Shown here: positions 1 through 10,883 of the stretch, one piece after another
How the letters are laid out: each line of letters opens with the position of its first letter
Position numbering within the stretch: position 1 is the stretch's first letter
NCBI RefSeq assembly: GCF_050947875.1
Contig: NC_134570.1
Location: 201,079,750-201,143,749, forward strand
Source of the DNA: Dermacentor variabilis
Taxonomy: Eukaryota > Arthropoda > Arachnida > Ixodida > Ixodidae
Length of the DNA stretch: 64,000 nt
Direction: 5' to 3'
The notes under the pieces: model-generated
Seen by the model: the letters and a program-made list of their open reading frames with translations, nothing else
What the model was told of the DNA's origin: nothing
Database searches by the model: none
Translations under genes and position numbers: made by a program

Positions 1-1086
1 CATGTTCTCAATACCGGCTGCGAAAGAGGGCACTGCAGCATAATATATTGGGAATGTACAGTGGGGAATGCGAAACAACCTTGGAACTTTACACTCACCA
101 CGCGGGGGTTAAAGACAGGTGCGCGAAAAACAGTTTACCAGCGCAGCTGCTGTTAGAAAGATGACAAAACGCGCAGCTGTACACTCAATATCCCGTTGCC
201 AACTGCCAACCCGCGGCAGGATGCAGAATTCGTTCAGTGAACTAAAGCTCACTTTCCGCAAAAAAAAAAGTATTCTTCTACAGGCCTTTACGATATCTCT
301 AGACCAATAGCAGTACTATGTGTTTCACCTCTTCAGGATCTACAGTCGACTGCAAAAGTTTACGGCTGACGCGGGCGCGGGGCCTAAATAAAGCCTCTTC
401 GCGACAATGCCGCTACGTTAGCTGCAATCGACAGCAGCATATACGCCCAAATCGCCTCCCTCTCTTAATCGATGGCCTGTCTATTTTTTCCTCGGCACAA
501 ATATTTCTTTCTCTCTTTAACACGATGCGCTCTTCGGCATTCATAGCTACGTGCTTCTCTCGAGAGAGCAGCATCTCAACATTAATGTTATTAGTCGCGT
601 GCCCTTCTGATGGTATTATTTTGATTTACGGGCTGTGATGATGGCTATTTTGAAATATCAAATGATTTTATCTCCTGTTGTCGGCAACCATCGAGTGGCT
701 TTGAGCCAAAAGAAAACCACTATTCGGGCAGTCAAACAAGAACATCCGGGCAACTAGCCAAACTTAAGAAACTGTGGTCTTTGGCCTCCAACCCTATGGC
801 GAGAATGCATTAAATACGATAGTTAATGCCCAAACAAGTTACAAAAATATTGCTTCGGAGTCTTTCCTAATGTTTCTTCACAATATCACTGAAGTTATCA
901 ATACCTAGTACGCTGAAGTTTTATTTGTCATTTCTAACAGCGGACGTTCAAAAGCCAGATACGTAGCACCATACACTTCAGTGCCACCTTTGGTCTCTGA
1001 GAGCTTTTTTGAACGCCACGAGGTTGTGCGTCGCCTCGACAGATGGCGCCACGCTGAGTGGCGCCTCCTTCAGGCGTTTCTATCCA
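1..1086. other. Unassigned sequence, no gene seen
   Basis: No reading frame here resembles a protein family I know. The longest frames are about 60 to 106 codons and have no domain-like composition. I see no tandem repeat, inverted repeat or tRNA-like promoter. It is most simply ordinary intergenic DNA or an unrecognisably old repeat. Confidence 0.5.
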
Positions 1087-1322
1087 CCGCGGTGGTTGAG
1101 CGGTTATGGTGTTCAGCTATCAAGCACTAGGTCGAGGAATCAATTCCCGGCCGCGGCGGCCGCATTTCGATGGCAACCGAATGCAAAAACAAGCCTGTCC
1201 CGTGCATTGGGGGCACGTTAAAGATCCCCTGGTGGTCAAAATTAATCCGGAGTCTCCCATTACGGCGTGCCTCATAAAGCTAATTGTGGTTTCGGCCCGT
1301 CAAACCCCAGAATTCAATTCAA
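1087..1322 (+). mobile_element. Ruka-type tRNA-derived SINE, diverged full-length copy
   Basis: The copy opens with CCGCGGTGGTTGAGCGG, a tRNA-like A box, followed by a B-box-like stretch and the body landmarks seen in every copy in this window: a GC-rich GGCCGCGGCGGCCGCATTTCGATGG block, an ACGTTAAAGA block, a CCTGGTGGTCAAAATTAATCCGG block and a CGTGCCTCATAA block. It ends near a variant of the GCACGTAAAACCCC tail. Compared with the near-consensus copy at 59089-59326 it carries many substitutions, so it is an old insertion. The family name rests on recall of the ixodid tick SINE Ruka; the SINE identity itself rests on the shared structure of the copies. Confidence 0.85.
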
Positions 1323-3670
1323 TATTCCTGGCGTCTTTCGCTGCCTGTCGTGCGGCATTGAGTCGGTTTTCTTCCTCTAGCTGGGCGGCGTCCTTATGGA
1401 CCAGTGCACAGTGCGGTTAGGTGGGGTGTACCTCTGCGAACATGCGTTACACCCATTTTAAGAATGTGGCTGGTACTATCTCCAACCAATATACTTTGCC
1501 GGTTGCCATTTCATGCTTATATCTACTCTCAATTACGCGAGAGCGAGTAATTTTTCTAATTGACAGTTCTTTACTGTTTCGACCGTTTGGTTTGATCACA
1601 TTGTGACGTTATGCAGGGATCACTAGCACGAGTGCTGCGGCACTCCTAGAAAAAAAAACTTAGGCGCTAGGTCCAGAACCACGGTATACGCCTCGTGCAC
1701 CGCCTATAGAGGCGCCACTGAAAGCCACCTAGCGGACGCTTCCAACATTACACGCGGGCGCAGTAGCAGACGACAACCCTTTGCAGCAAGGATAGCTGAA
1801 GTTCGCGGGTGCGGTTTCTCCTTTGTTCGGGTGCCAGGCTGCTTCTTCTGCGGTGACAGCTGAAGGGAAGATGCTGACGTCTGTGCGAGCGGGTATGAAC
1901 ACGATGTTACCGGTGTTTGGGACAACATGGTCCACATACGTGCAAGGTGTGTCCCGCAGACAAACGCCATGAACCCCATTTACATGACGTGGAGCTCATG
2001 TTCACTAGCCGATAAATCTTGTTGAGTGATGCGATCTCTCGATGTTTTTTTTTATTCTACCCTTGCCGGAATGCTGCTTCTGTACCTGAATAATAAGCAC
2101 CCGTCGTTAGTGCAGACTTATATCAAACAAATACGCACGGTGCAATCTCTGCATATGCCGTTGTGATTTTTCTGCCGATGGATACATGTGACATCGGCGA
2201 ATAAGTGCAGTCGAAGCCACCTCAAGAAGAGTAATTGCCAATTTACTGATGGAAACGCGTAGACTACCCAACGAAGTCACCAAACCCACGGGTTAATGAA
2301 AGCGCGTGTTAGTGCTGTACCGCCGATGCAATTCTGCTGCATACGCCGATAAACTACCGTTCCCGCTGCAGTTTGTGCAATTTTAAATTCCCCAAGGGAG
2401 CTACTTGGAAACGTACAAAGCTAAAGACTGACTAACTTTTCAGTACTTCTTTATATTACTAGAGAGAGGTCCCACATGATATATTTAAGGGCAGAGCAGC
2501 GCCAGTCAAAGTAGATGAGCGCTGGCGGCAAGGCTCGGTTTAGTCGTCTGCAGCGTAAGTATAAGAAAGAATTGAGTTGAGTACAAAACTCAGATGCAAG
2601 AAGGGACTACGTTGTGAAACAAACAAATCACTCGGAGTGTTAAGTTTGCTCAGGCATCTTCGAGGTGGGATGACTTCCCAAACGGGACTCGAACTATTCA
2701 GCAAGAAAGGGAACAAAAATACCGTATGCAGTAGCTATTAGCAGTTCTCGCCCTCAACTACCTATTTTCTAAACACATTTCCAAAAACGCAAACATTATC
2801 TAAGATGCTCTCGGGCGAAAGGTATAAAGCTGCTAAAAAAGCACTTCCTTGGTATATCATTCCGATAAGACACAGCGTGATTTATACCCTTTACCAACAA
2901 GGCAGGGTGAAATCTTCGCAGCTCAAAAGAATCGACAAGAGATATACATGGCGCAACTAGCAACAGTTAAACATGTGCAAAGCCACGCGTAAAATAGATG
3001 TAAAAACATGAAGTTCGCGACAGCTGGTGCGAGGATTTACTGCGCTACATGAAACCAAAAATTTCAGTTCTTGCAAACTTCAGTAGCTTTAACATACAAC
3101 GCAATGCTCTCGTGCAGTCGTGCTGCCTAGCTAGCGCAACGCGGTGACGGAGCGGAAAACAATATAAGCGGCAAACAGCATTCCGAACTTTAGCGAAATG
3201 CCTTTAAACCTCATGCTGCACTGCAGACGAACTTCGTTGCTCACGCGTCTAACTATGATCGAGTGGAAAAAAACACCGACGAGGCAAAGGAAAGGTTGAG
3301 AAGAAGAAATTTCCCTTCAAAGCGACGATCCATTTTTGCTACCGTTGCTCCCGCTGATGAGGCCTTTTCGGGAATGATTAGAACCTCATCGCCGGCACGT
3401 TTTCACCGGTATTTGAGCCCCCCCACCCTGCAACAATTCTTCTTCGACATTCCCTGAAGCTTTGGCCACCCCACACGTGCGAATGGCGTTGCCTATCTTG
3501 CTCTGAAAACGTGAATAAGAGAAGCACGATCAACGGCACAACAAACTACGGCGCGCGCCAGGCTCCTCTCGCGCGTGTTCTGCGCAAGACCACCACCAGT
3601 GGCGCGTCCGTCGGCGTACACGGCGCCTATATAGTACCTCCACATAAAATGACAGCATCCGGCGATTTTT
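1323..3670. other. Unassigned sequence, no gene seen
   Basis: Short open frames on both strands (at most about 91 codons) show no motif, membrane segment or family resemblance. I see no clear repeat. The sequence is moderately GC-rich in places but otherwise unremarkable. Confidence 0.45.
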
Positions 3671-3750
3671 GCGTTTCGCCCCTATCGTAATGCGACAGCG
3701 GCGGCTGTGATTTCATTCCGTGCCAACGGGTTTAGCAGCCCGAGGCCCAA
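3671..3750 (-). mobile_element. Fragment of a Ruka-type SINE
   Basis: The stretch GCGTTTCGCCCCTATCG, the GCGGCGGCTGTGATTTC block and the GTTTAGCAGCCC end line up in order with the middle and tRNA-related part of the reverse-strand Ruka copy at 59089-59326. Only about 80 bases are recognisable and both ends are lost. The similarity is patchy, so this is a weaker call than the other copies. Confidence 0.5.
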
Positions 3751-4165
3751 ACAACAACTCTGCTACAGCGGTCACCGTTAGGGTAGGGAAGGATAATCGC
3801 GCGCAATGACCGTAAAATTTATTCCATAACATCTATATAGAAATACAATGGGGCTTATAGAAATGTTCTAGTACGATATGAAGTGCCCGCCGCTTTCGAC
3901 CACCTTATTAGGGCATGTTGGAACCGAGTCGTAGAGAGTTAATAAAAATTTGGAGGGCGCTTAAGCTTCACCTTCAAGAGTGGAACGTGATAGCGTTATC
4001 GCACCCCATTCCCACCGCCAACTCATTCGCTCGGCATGCTCTTGAGTCAAACAAAGACGAAACGTGCGCCTGAGCAAGCGGAACGAACCAAAGAACTCGG
4101 TCTCACGGAGTGAGATACGATCTACTCGAGCCAAACGTCGTGATCGGCACGGATATCCGGGCCGC

Positions 4166-5425
4166 GATGCGCCATGAAGGCGGACGCCATCATGGGGGCT
4201 GACGCCTTGATGGGATCGTCTTCAATCTCGCTTGGGAGCACTACGCAGACGCATGACTCCTCGCCAGCAGCACGGCGCACATCGCAGGGGACGCTTTCCC
4301 ACCAGACGCGCTACGGCTCAGCGACCACGTCAGAGGCGATGATCGCAAAACGACATTGTGACGGCAATTGCATGGAGACAACGGTACGATGACAACTGTG
4401 TGCAAATGATTGCGTGCCCATGACGGCATCATGATAGTAGAATGGCGAAGTCAGAATGACGACAATGGAATGGCTGTGACGGCAGCACGACAGCATGACG
4501 ACGAATGAATGAATACACAAGGACGATTGCGTGACAATGATGTGAAAACAATGCGCGGTCAACCAGTCCATGATGACAATGGTGTGACGACGCACCGCGT
4601 GATAAAATTCGAACGACAAAGCTGGAGTGACGACGAAGGCGAGACCACGATGGCTTGACAATGGCGGTGAGACTAGCATACGTGATAGTCGCTCTGTCAG
4701 GCGATGACGTAATGACGAAGATAGTATTACAATGGTGGCTTGATTTCGAAGGATGAAGAAGAATCGGCTTGATAGAGCTACGAAGCCAATATGAAAACAA
4801 CAGCATGAGGACAATGTAATGAGGATTCAGAAGTGATGGCAAAGGTAAACCGACAGCTTGATGACGATGACGTGAGGAGAATGATTTGAAAACGACTGTG
4901 GCGACAATAGGCGTGTCGACTACGGCATTACCAGTGTCGGATGATGAAGTTAGAATGATAGCCACCACCACGACCTCACGACGATGGCATGACAAAGGTA
5001 TGAAGGCACTGGCATGAAGGCGAGTGCATGACGACAGTGGTGTCACGCCGATTGCATCGCGGAGAGTCTATGACAGCGATAGCTTAACGACGACATTAGG
5101 ACAACATCCAAGATGGAGTGACGACGATGAAGTAACCACAACGGCGTGACGATGGAGATGTGACAATTAATGCATGACGACTGTACAATGGCCTAACGAA
5201 GACGGCATGACGAGAGCCATGACAAGGCTAGCATGACCACAATGCAGCGACCATGACGCATCACTACCACGTGCACTTTCCTAGTGGCCCGAGCATTAGC
5301 AAATTGGATCGACTGTGTAGGTGCAGAAGGCGTGACGAAGACGGCGTGACGACAGACCGATCGCGAAGTTCAATGGCGACAATGAAATGGCGACGACGGC
5401 ATCACGAGCGTGAGCACATACATAG
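4166..5425. repeat. Degenerate tandem array of short GATGACGACRATGRC-like units
   Basis: For about 1.25 kb the plus strand consists largely of variants of ATGACGAC, ACAATGG, GGCGTGACGA and GGCATGACGA recurring at intervals of roughly 9 to 20 bases. Examples lie near 4455, 4495, 4575, 4625, 5110, 5140, 5205 and 5335. The array is too decayed to give one exact period. The long open frames on the minus strand here (167 and 205 codons) are Ser/His/Ile-rich translations of the repeat and carry no domain, so I do not call them genes. The array runs directly toward the GACA microsatellite. Confidence 0.7.
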
Positions 5426-5476
5426 GGGCCCCAGCTGCTCGACGACTTGGGCTACTCGGTCGGGCTAAGAGGACGG

Positions 5477-5604
<128 letters not shown>

Positions 5605-6024
5605 TCAGAATATCTGAGTCAGTCAAAAATGCTAATCATTGGCAACGACAAAACTAGTGCATATCTAAACGCCAGAAGGATATACCCACCGCCGAGTCCG
5701 AAATCGAACAGGAGGCAGGCCGCCGCCTGGAGACAACTACAGACGAACACCTTACGTAATTCATTCCGTATGAAATGTACGTTCCCAGATAAGCATCAGG
5801 ACAACACGTGCAAATTGTGCCAGGAGGGACCAGCAAAGCAGAAACACATGCTGAGGGAGTGCAATGTAGTTATAGGAAGGATGGCAGTTGCTCCAGGGAC
5901 CCTGTCGTCGAGGTGGGCTGCCACTCTGAGCAGCTGAGACCTCGGAATCCAGACTGCGGCAGTCCAGCAAACCCGTGAGGCGGCGTTGAGGCAGGGCCTT
6001 CACGTTACCCCGTGGGATACCTGA
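5605..6024 (+). pseudogene. I-like LINE ORF2 C-terminus, fragment
   Basis: The frame after the microsatellite encodes AAAWRQLQTNTLRNSF, then a CKLCQEGPAKQKHMLREC block, the CxxC-HxxxxC zinc-binding tail found at the end of ORF2 in tick I-like LINEs. The same arrangement is present at 28800-29139 and 31393-31731. After a break near 5900 another frame continues with AVQQTREAALRQGLHVTPW and stops at 6022-6024; this is the family's terminal helix. The reverse transcriptase and RNase H parts are absent, as expected for a 5'-truncated copy, unless the left end was lost into the microsatellite. Confidence 0.75.
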
Positions 6025-6289
6025 GCCCGGGTTGCAGTAAACCTCGCCGGACGTACAAGAAAGCTGTATCGATCCATACATGGCTTTGCAGGCTGATCGC
6101 AAATGCCACTGTCATTGAGATGTTGAAAAGGACAGAACTGCACTGAGGAACGTAGCCAATGTGATGTCATTGCGTTCTAACAAGAGGGCGTTGACATTAT
6201 GCCGTCGTAGAGACCAAGCCTGATCGAAAGAGAGAGGTAACAAACTTTATACAAAAGAGCACATGAGCGTAGGTAGCTCCTCCGCTCTG

Positions 6290-6700
6290 CAATGGGTGGT
6301 CACCTCAGTCCTGGAGTCCAGCGGCCTTAGGGCCCTTCTCGCTCCATTGACCAGGTCGAGCTGGTCCATCGATTCAAAGTTGGATAGCGGTGCCTTCCAA
6401 TTGCCGTGTGGTAGAGTGTGCCAAGTGTGTTAGCTCTGGTGTGCTTGCGGAAGTTCATGCCTTGTGTTGAAACGTTGCGCGTTGATGGCATGCGGACAAT
6501 TATAGAAATACAGCGCAGGGTGTATGGTGGGGTAGATACTTAAGTGGGGATACGTGTTAGCTTGGAGCTCGCGCCATATTATGGCTTCCTCTCGCGTCAG
6601 AACATTATGAGGCGGGGGTAGTGTTCTTTGTGCAAAGCGATAGTGTTGTAGGATGTGGGCGTAGGTTAATGGTGTCGACGTGGGATGGAGCTGCTCCGAG
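6290..6700 (-). pseudogene. Second I-like LINE ORF2 C-terminus, opposite strand
   Basis: Reading the minus strand from about 6700 gives LTYAHILQHYRFAQRTLPPP, then REEAIIWRELQANTYPHL, the conserved linker between the RNase H domain and the zinc-binding tail in this LINE family. Further down MDQLDLVNGARRALR matches the terminal helix. The zinc ligands between these blocks are largely lost through substitutions and frame changes. It faces the fragment at 5605-6024 tail to tail, so the two are separate insertions or an inverted rearrangement. No conventional gene-finding frame would show it, because it is broken by frameshifts. Confidence 0.65.
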
Positions 6701-6852
6701 CGTCCCTCTCATGGCTCCCGGTGTGCGTGCACTAGGTCATACACGCGTATGACTGCTGATTTCCGCATAACGGCTCATGCCTCGGGTTCCATATGATTTG
6801 CATGTACGGTAAGAGCTGGTGCACTCCAGTCAGAATGCAATGTGCGGCGCTG

Positions 6853-7940
6853 GAAATTTTCATCATCATCATCATCATAAGCCTGGTTACGCCCACTGCA
6901 GGACAAAGGCCTCTCCCATACTTCTCCAACAACCCCGGTCATGTACTAATTGTGGCATGCCATGCCTGCAAACTTCTTAATCTCATCCGCCCACCTAACT
7001 TTCTGCCGCCCCCTGCTACGCTTCCCTTCCCTTGGGATCCAGTCCGTAACCCTTAATGACCATCGGTTATCTTCCCTCCTCATTACATGTCCTGCCCATG
7101 TCCATTTCTTTTTCTTGATTTCAAGTAAGATGTCATTAACTCGCGTTTATTCCCTCACCCAATCTGCTCTTTTCTTATCCCTTAACGTTACACCTATCAT
7201 TCTTCTTTCCATAGCTCGTTGCGTCGTCCTTAATTTGAGTAGAACCCTTTCCGTAAGCCTCCAGGTTTCTGCCCCGTAGGTGAGTACCGGTAAGACACAG
7301 CTATTATATACTTTTCTCTTGAGCGATAATGGCAACCTGCTGTTCATGATTTGAGAATGCCTGCCAAACGCACCCCAGCCCATTCTTATTCTTCTGATTA
7401 TTTCCATCTCATGATCCGGATCCGCCGTCACTACCTGCCCTAAGTAGATGTATTCTCTTACGACTTCCAGTGCCTCGCTGCCTATTGTAAATTGCTGTTC
7501 TCTTCCGCGACTGTTAAGCATTACTTTAGTTTTTTGCAGATTAATTCTTAGACCCACTCTTCTGCTTTGCTTCTCCAGGTCAGTGAGCATGCATTGCAAT
7601 TGGTCCCCTGAGTTACTAAGCAAGGCAATATCATCAGCGAATCGCAAGTTACTAAGGTATTCTCCATTAACTTTTATCCCCAATTCTTCCCAATCCAGGT
7701 CTCAGAATACCTCCTGTAAACACGCTGTGAATAGCATTGGAGAGATCGTATCTCCTTGCCTGACGCCTTTCTTTATTGGGATTTGGTTGCTTGCTTTATG
7801 GAGGACTACGGTGGCTGTGGAGCCGCAATAGATAAAATTGAGTATTTTTACATACGGCTCGTCTACACCCTGATTCCGCAATGCCTCCATGCCTGCTCAG
7901 GTTTCGACAGAATCAAAATTTTCACCCTCCAAAAATTTTA
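6853..7940 (-). mobile_element. 5'-truncated RTE-clade LINE with trinucleotide tail
   Basis: The minus strand carries the 3' part of a single-ORF RTE retrotransposon, ending in a (CAT)n/(ATG)n microsatellite at about 6860-6880. The unit starts inside the RT domain near 7925, so the endonuclease and first RT motifs are missing. This is the usual product of incomplete target-primed reverse transcription. No clear target-site duplication was found, partly because the left boundary toward 7950 is indistinct. The GCCTGGTTACGCCCACTGCA end is, from memory, common to many arthropod RTE copies. Confidence 0.85.
6887..7925 (-). pseudogene. RTE reverse transcriptase C-terminal part
   Basis: The frame shows GVRQGDTISPMLF (RT motif before the catalytic loop) followed by FADDIALLSNSG, with the FADD catalytic loop intact at 7630-7641. 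The thumb region then runs through EYIYLGQVV, SLKRKVYNSCVLPVLTYGAE and AMERRMIGV, followed by the C-terminal block WTWAGHVMRREDNRW and RGRQKVRWADEIKKF. It ends with FVLQWA and a stop at 6887-6889. Breaks are a TGA at 7702-7704, a stop near 7160 and another near 7908. The protein is a nicking-independent polymerase segment in this truncated copy and cannot act alone. Confidence 0.85.
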
Positions 7941-7950
7941 GCACGCCGTC

Positions 7951-9027
7951 TGAGAGACCGTCAGAACTATTACGCACTTCCAGTGTGGTCTAGTTGTCAA
8001 TGTTGGGGGCACTAGAATTGTAGAATCCCTCTTTTGAGACCAGGGGCGCATGAAAGGTTTTATTAGGAGCGGTATCATTGGCAAGGTTCTTCCCAAAATG
8101 TCGTTGGCAAGGTGGTTCGCCTGACTTCCGCGATAAAGTGCACATATAACGGAAAATTCTAGTTCGTCTGTAAAATCAACATCTACAAGTGCAGGCAACG
8201 TCGGCTTAACGCAACGCACTGACCATAATTTCCAACGTCGGAAGGTGTGACCTTCTGCATGTTATCCCATTCACGAGCCTAGGCGTTTTTCAGCATCTCA
8301 TGTAAAGCATTGAGCCAAGGTGTAGAAGTGGGAGAGAGGCCTTTCCTTTAGGCGAGCTTACTTGATGGCAACTGTGCATCCAATGAAATGAAGGTAGCTG
8401 TCTTGGTGCCCCTACGTTGTGCTCTGGTAGCGGCCTAGCGAGACCTTCAGAACCATATGCGTCACTCACTCATGGTGGCCTTTCTGGACGTGGGAAGGGG
8501 TTCGGTTATGTATGGCTTAGGCGAAGGACTTGTGTGGTGCCTGGGCATGGGGCACCGATGGCGCTAAAGTGTGTCGGCAGGATTCAATAATCTCAGGTGG
8601 GGCATCTGGGGGAGAGAATAGCGTGATGGTTTTATGTTGTCATTGCAGAACCTGTAGGAAGCAAAATTTGAGTGTTGTCAGCTTCCGTTTAGCGACCATA
8701 CGAGCAGACATAAAAAAGTATGTGCGTTTTAACGCCGCGTTACGATATGGCACGAATGTTGTTTTCAAAAGCTGTTGTATATCGCTACCGTTATTTGCAT
8801 TGTCAAACATATTTCTAGCGAAATCCTTTTTACTAGAATATCGGCTGATTTATGAAGCTTTCTCACAAAAATAGCAAGCACGTGATATAAACATACCCAG
8901 GAATTAGGGACATTTCGTTAAATTCTCTTTTTTTTGCCACCACGTCACGTGTCGACCTTAAACAATTCGAAGATCACGCCAAGACTTGTGCCATGATGCA
9001 AAACTAAAGAAAACACCATAAAAAATA
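7951..9027. other. Unassigned sequence, no gene seen
   Basis: A 93-codon minus-strand frame at 7938-8219 and a 114-codon plus-strand frame at 8530-8874 are open but resemble nothing I recognise. The first overlaps the edge of the RTE copy. A region around 8550-8650 is G-rich. No repeat structure is evident. Confidence 0.4.
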
Positions 9028-9060
9028 ATGTGCGTGCGCGCGTGCGCGCGCACGCACACC
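9028..9060. repeat. Alternating GT/GC purine-pyrimidine tract
   Basis: About 33 bases alternate purine and pyrimidine almost perfectly (GTGCGTGCGCGCGTGCGCGC then GCACGCACAC). The two halves are also near-palindromic. Such tracts can adopt left-handed Z-DNA or a cruciform in supercoiled DNA. It is a small simple-sequence feature with no associated gene. Confidence 0.8.
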
Positions 9061-9500
9061 ATCAGACTGTCGCTACACCTCACTACTTGGAAGCGAGTGA
9101 GTTTGTGTATGTCATATTCCGAAGATGGCCAGCTGCTTGCCCATCTGCCGATGACTCCACGATTTGGTAGATTCCATGCCAGACAGCTTGCCGATGTTCC
9201 GGATGAAATGTCTCACCGAGATGACTGCTCACGCGACGCTTGCATTATTTCTCCTTGAGTTGTTTCTTTTTTATTATTACATTTTTGAATTAGTAGCCGA
9301 GAGTTGGCGTATAGATCAGCTTTCTGTTCCCCGAGATTCCTATGGAGTTGATTTGGTGCATAGTGCTTCCTGTATAATAGAACATGATATTGTCTCTAGA
9401 ATGTCTATGTAGTTTCTTTTGAGCAAATCGGTGAAGTGCTTCCTTACATTTTCTGCTTATACCTCGTGAGAGCAAATAAATTAGAATATATATAATATAT

Positions 9501-9681
9501 TGTTACGCATGAAGAAAACGAAGACCAATGAACGTGCTAGCGGTTCCAACAGGGGCAAGGAAGAGGAGGACGACGCTCAGTTGATCAACCAGCTGGCCGC
9601 TCTTGCGGTCACCTTCGCGACCTAAAGTAAACGGTCCCCTTCATCCGTAAGGGTTATAAACTGTCTCCTTTGCGCGTAACA
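9501..9681 (+). repeat. 5' LTR of gypsy A, internally shortened
   Basis: The repeat begins TGTTACG and ends CGTAACA, a perfect 7-base terminal inverted repeat typical of integrase-processed LTR ends. A TATAAA lies at 9655-9660, only about 20 bases from the end, and no AATAAA follows. The 3' LTR has about 177 additional bases at this position including AATAAA, so this copy probably lost its R and U5 region. Confidence 0.85.
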
Positions 9682-9684
9682 AAG

Positions 9685-9702
9685 TGGTGGAGGTGTCGGG
9701 GT
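9685..9702 (+). promoter_or_regulatory. Primer-binding site of gypsy A
   Basis: TGGTGGAGGTGTCGGGG starts three bases after the 5' LTR and has the TGG that pairs with the CCA end of a tRNA. This is where minus-strand DNA synthesis would start. I cannot name the tRNA with confidence from the sequence alone. Confidence 0.6.
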
Positions 9703-9793
9703 ACCGCTCACAACAACGGAACCGTCACTGCCGCAGCTTCGTCGAAGCCGTCGACTTGCCGGCCTCCCGCCATCAGCCGCGACCGTCTTCAAG

Positions 9794-10865
9794 ATGCCAA
9801 AAGAAGTAGCAGCTCCGAGGGCAGCACCTAGCAGTCCACTGCCACACTGCCGAGTTCCACCCACCTTCGGAGGCAAAGCGGAAGAAGATGCTGACGAGTG
9901 GCTCGTCCACTACAAAGGAGTGAGCAAGTCCAACGGGTGGGATGCAACCGCTCAGCTCACCAATGTGGTATTCTCCTTGACCGATACCGCCCTCGTGTGG
10001 TACGAGAACCACGAGGACGCGCTTACGATGTGGGAACATTTTGTTGACGAGTTAAAGGCGTGTTTTGGGGACTCAGTCGCCAAAAAGAAGCGTGCGGAGC
10101 GGACACTGTCGCAACGGGCGCAGCTACCAGGTGAGACATGCACAACATGTATCGAAGAAGTGTTAAAGCTGTGCAAGGTAGTCAGTGCTCGCATGTCGGA
10201 AGAAGATAAAGTTGGACATTTGCTGAAAGGAGTGGCTGAGGATGTGTACAATCTTATAATTGGAAAGGAGAGCCTCAGTTGTGCATCCGACGTCATCCGG
10301 CACTGCCGAACTTTTGAAACCCTCAAGATGCGTCGGATTGAGCCAAAGTTTGGTCGGTTGGCAAACGTTACGACGGTTGCCAGCGTGGACATTAGTCCTT
10401 GCCTCGACCTTCCTTCGACGATCCGACAGATTGTCCGCGAGGAACTTTCCTGCCGCGAAGGGTTGTTGCATCCAACTGTTCACCACCATGGCGTGTACAC
10501 GTCACGTGAGGCTATGACGGCGCCACATTCGGCCCCTTGGCAACCGATGATTACCGCAGCGGCCGTGGAGTACAGCGCAGCCCCACAGTCGAGGATGACA
10601 ACACGCCCTCCGACTCCGTTCTGTGACCAACGCGCTCAGCGCACGACTTCTCGACGCCCAATGTATCGTCGTGATACACGCCAAGAACCAACCCACTACA
10701 CGCGGGAAAATAATAATATCCGCTTAATCGACGAACAACCACCCCATCCCATACCCTTGTACGCCCTGAGGCATTTACCCTCGCATTAAAAAAAAACAAG
10801 GTTTCGACCTCTCCCGGTATGTTATTTCTGCGGTGTCCCGGGTTATATACCGCGGTTTTGTAACC
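9794..10865 (+). pseudogene. gag: gypsy A gag (capsid and nucleocapsid)
   Basis: The 331-codon frame contains a retrotransposon gag capsid region: PPTFGGKAEEDADEWLVHY near residues 23-41, then a helical segment around WEHFVDELKACFGD and LLKGVAEDVYNLIIG. The frame stops at 10787-10789. In the same frame, 30 bases later, lies a zinc knuckle at 10820-10861 with CxxC, a tyrosine where the CCHC histidine should be, and the last cysteine. Thus gag is cut off just before its nucleocapsid part, and the knuckle itself has lost a zinc ligand. Gag would normally assemble the cytoplasmic particle and bind element RNA. Confidence 0.85.
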
Positions 10866-10883
10866 AGTGTATGACCACGTGGT

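Noticed and set aside
4311..5046. Minus-strand open frames of 167 and 205 codons
   Set aside because: They are translations of the degenerate tandem array, rich in Ser, His and Ile with no domain order; the open frame follows from the repeat composition.
7938..8219. Extension of the RTE ORF upstream of 7925
   Set aside because: The 93-codon frame here does not continue RTE RT or endonuclease motifs, so I end the element near 7940.
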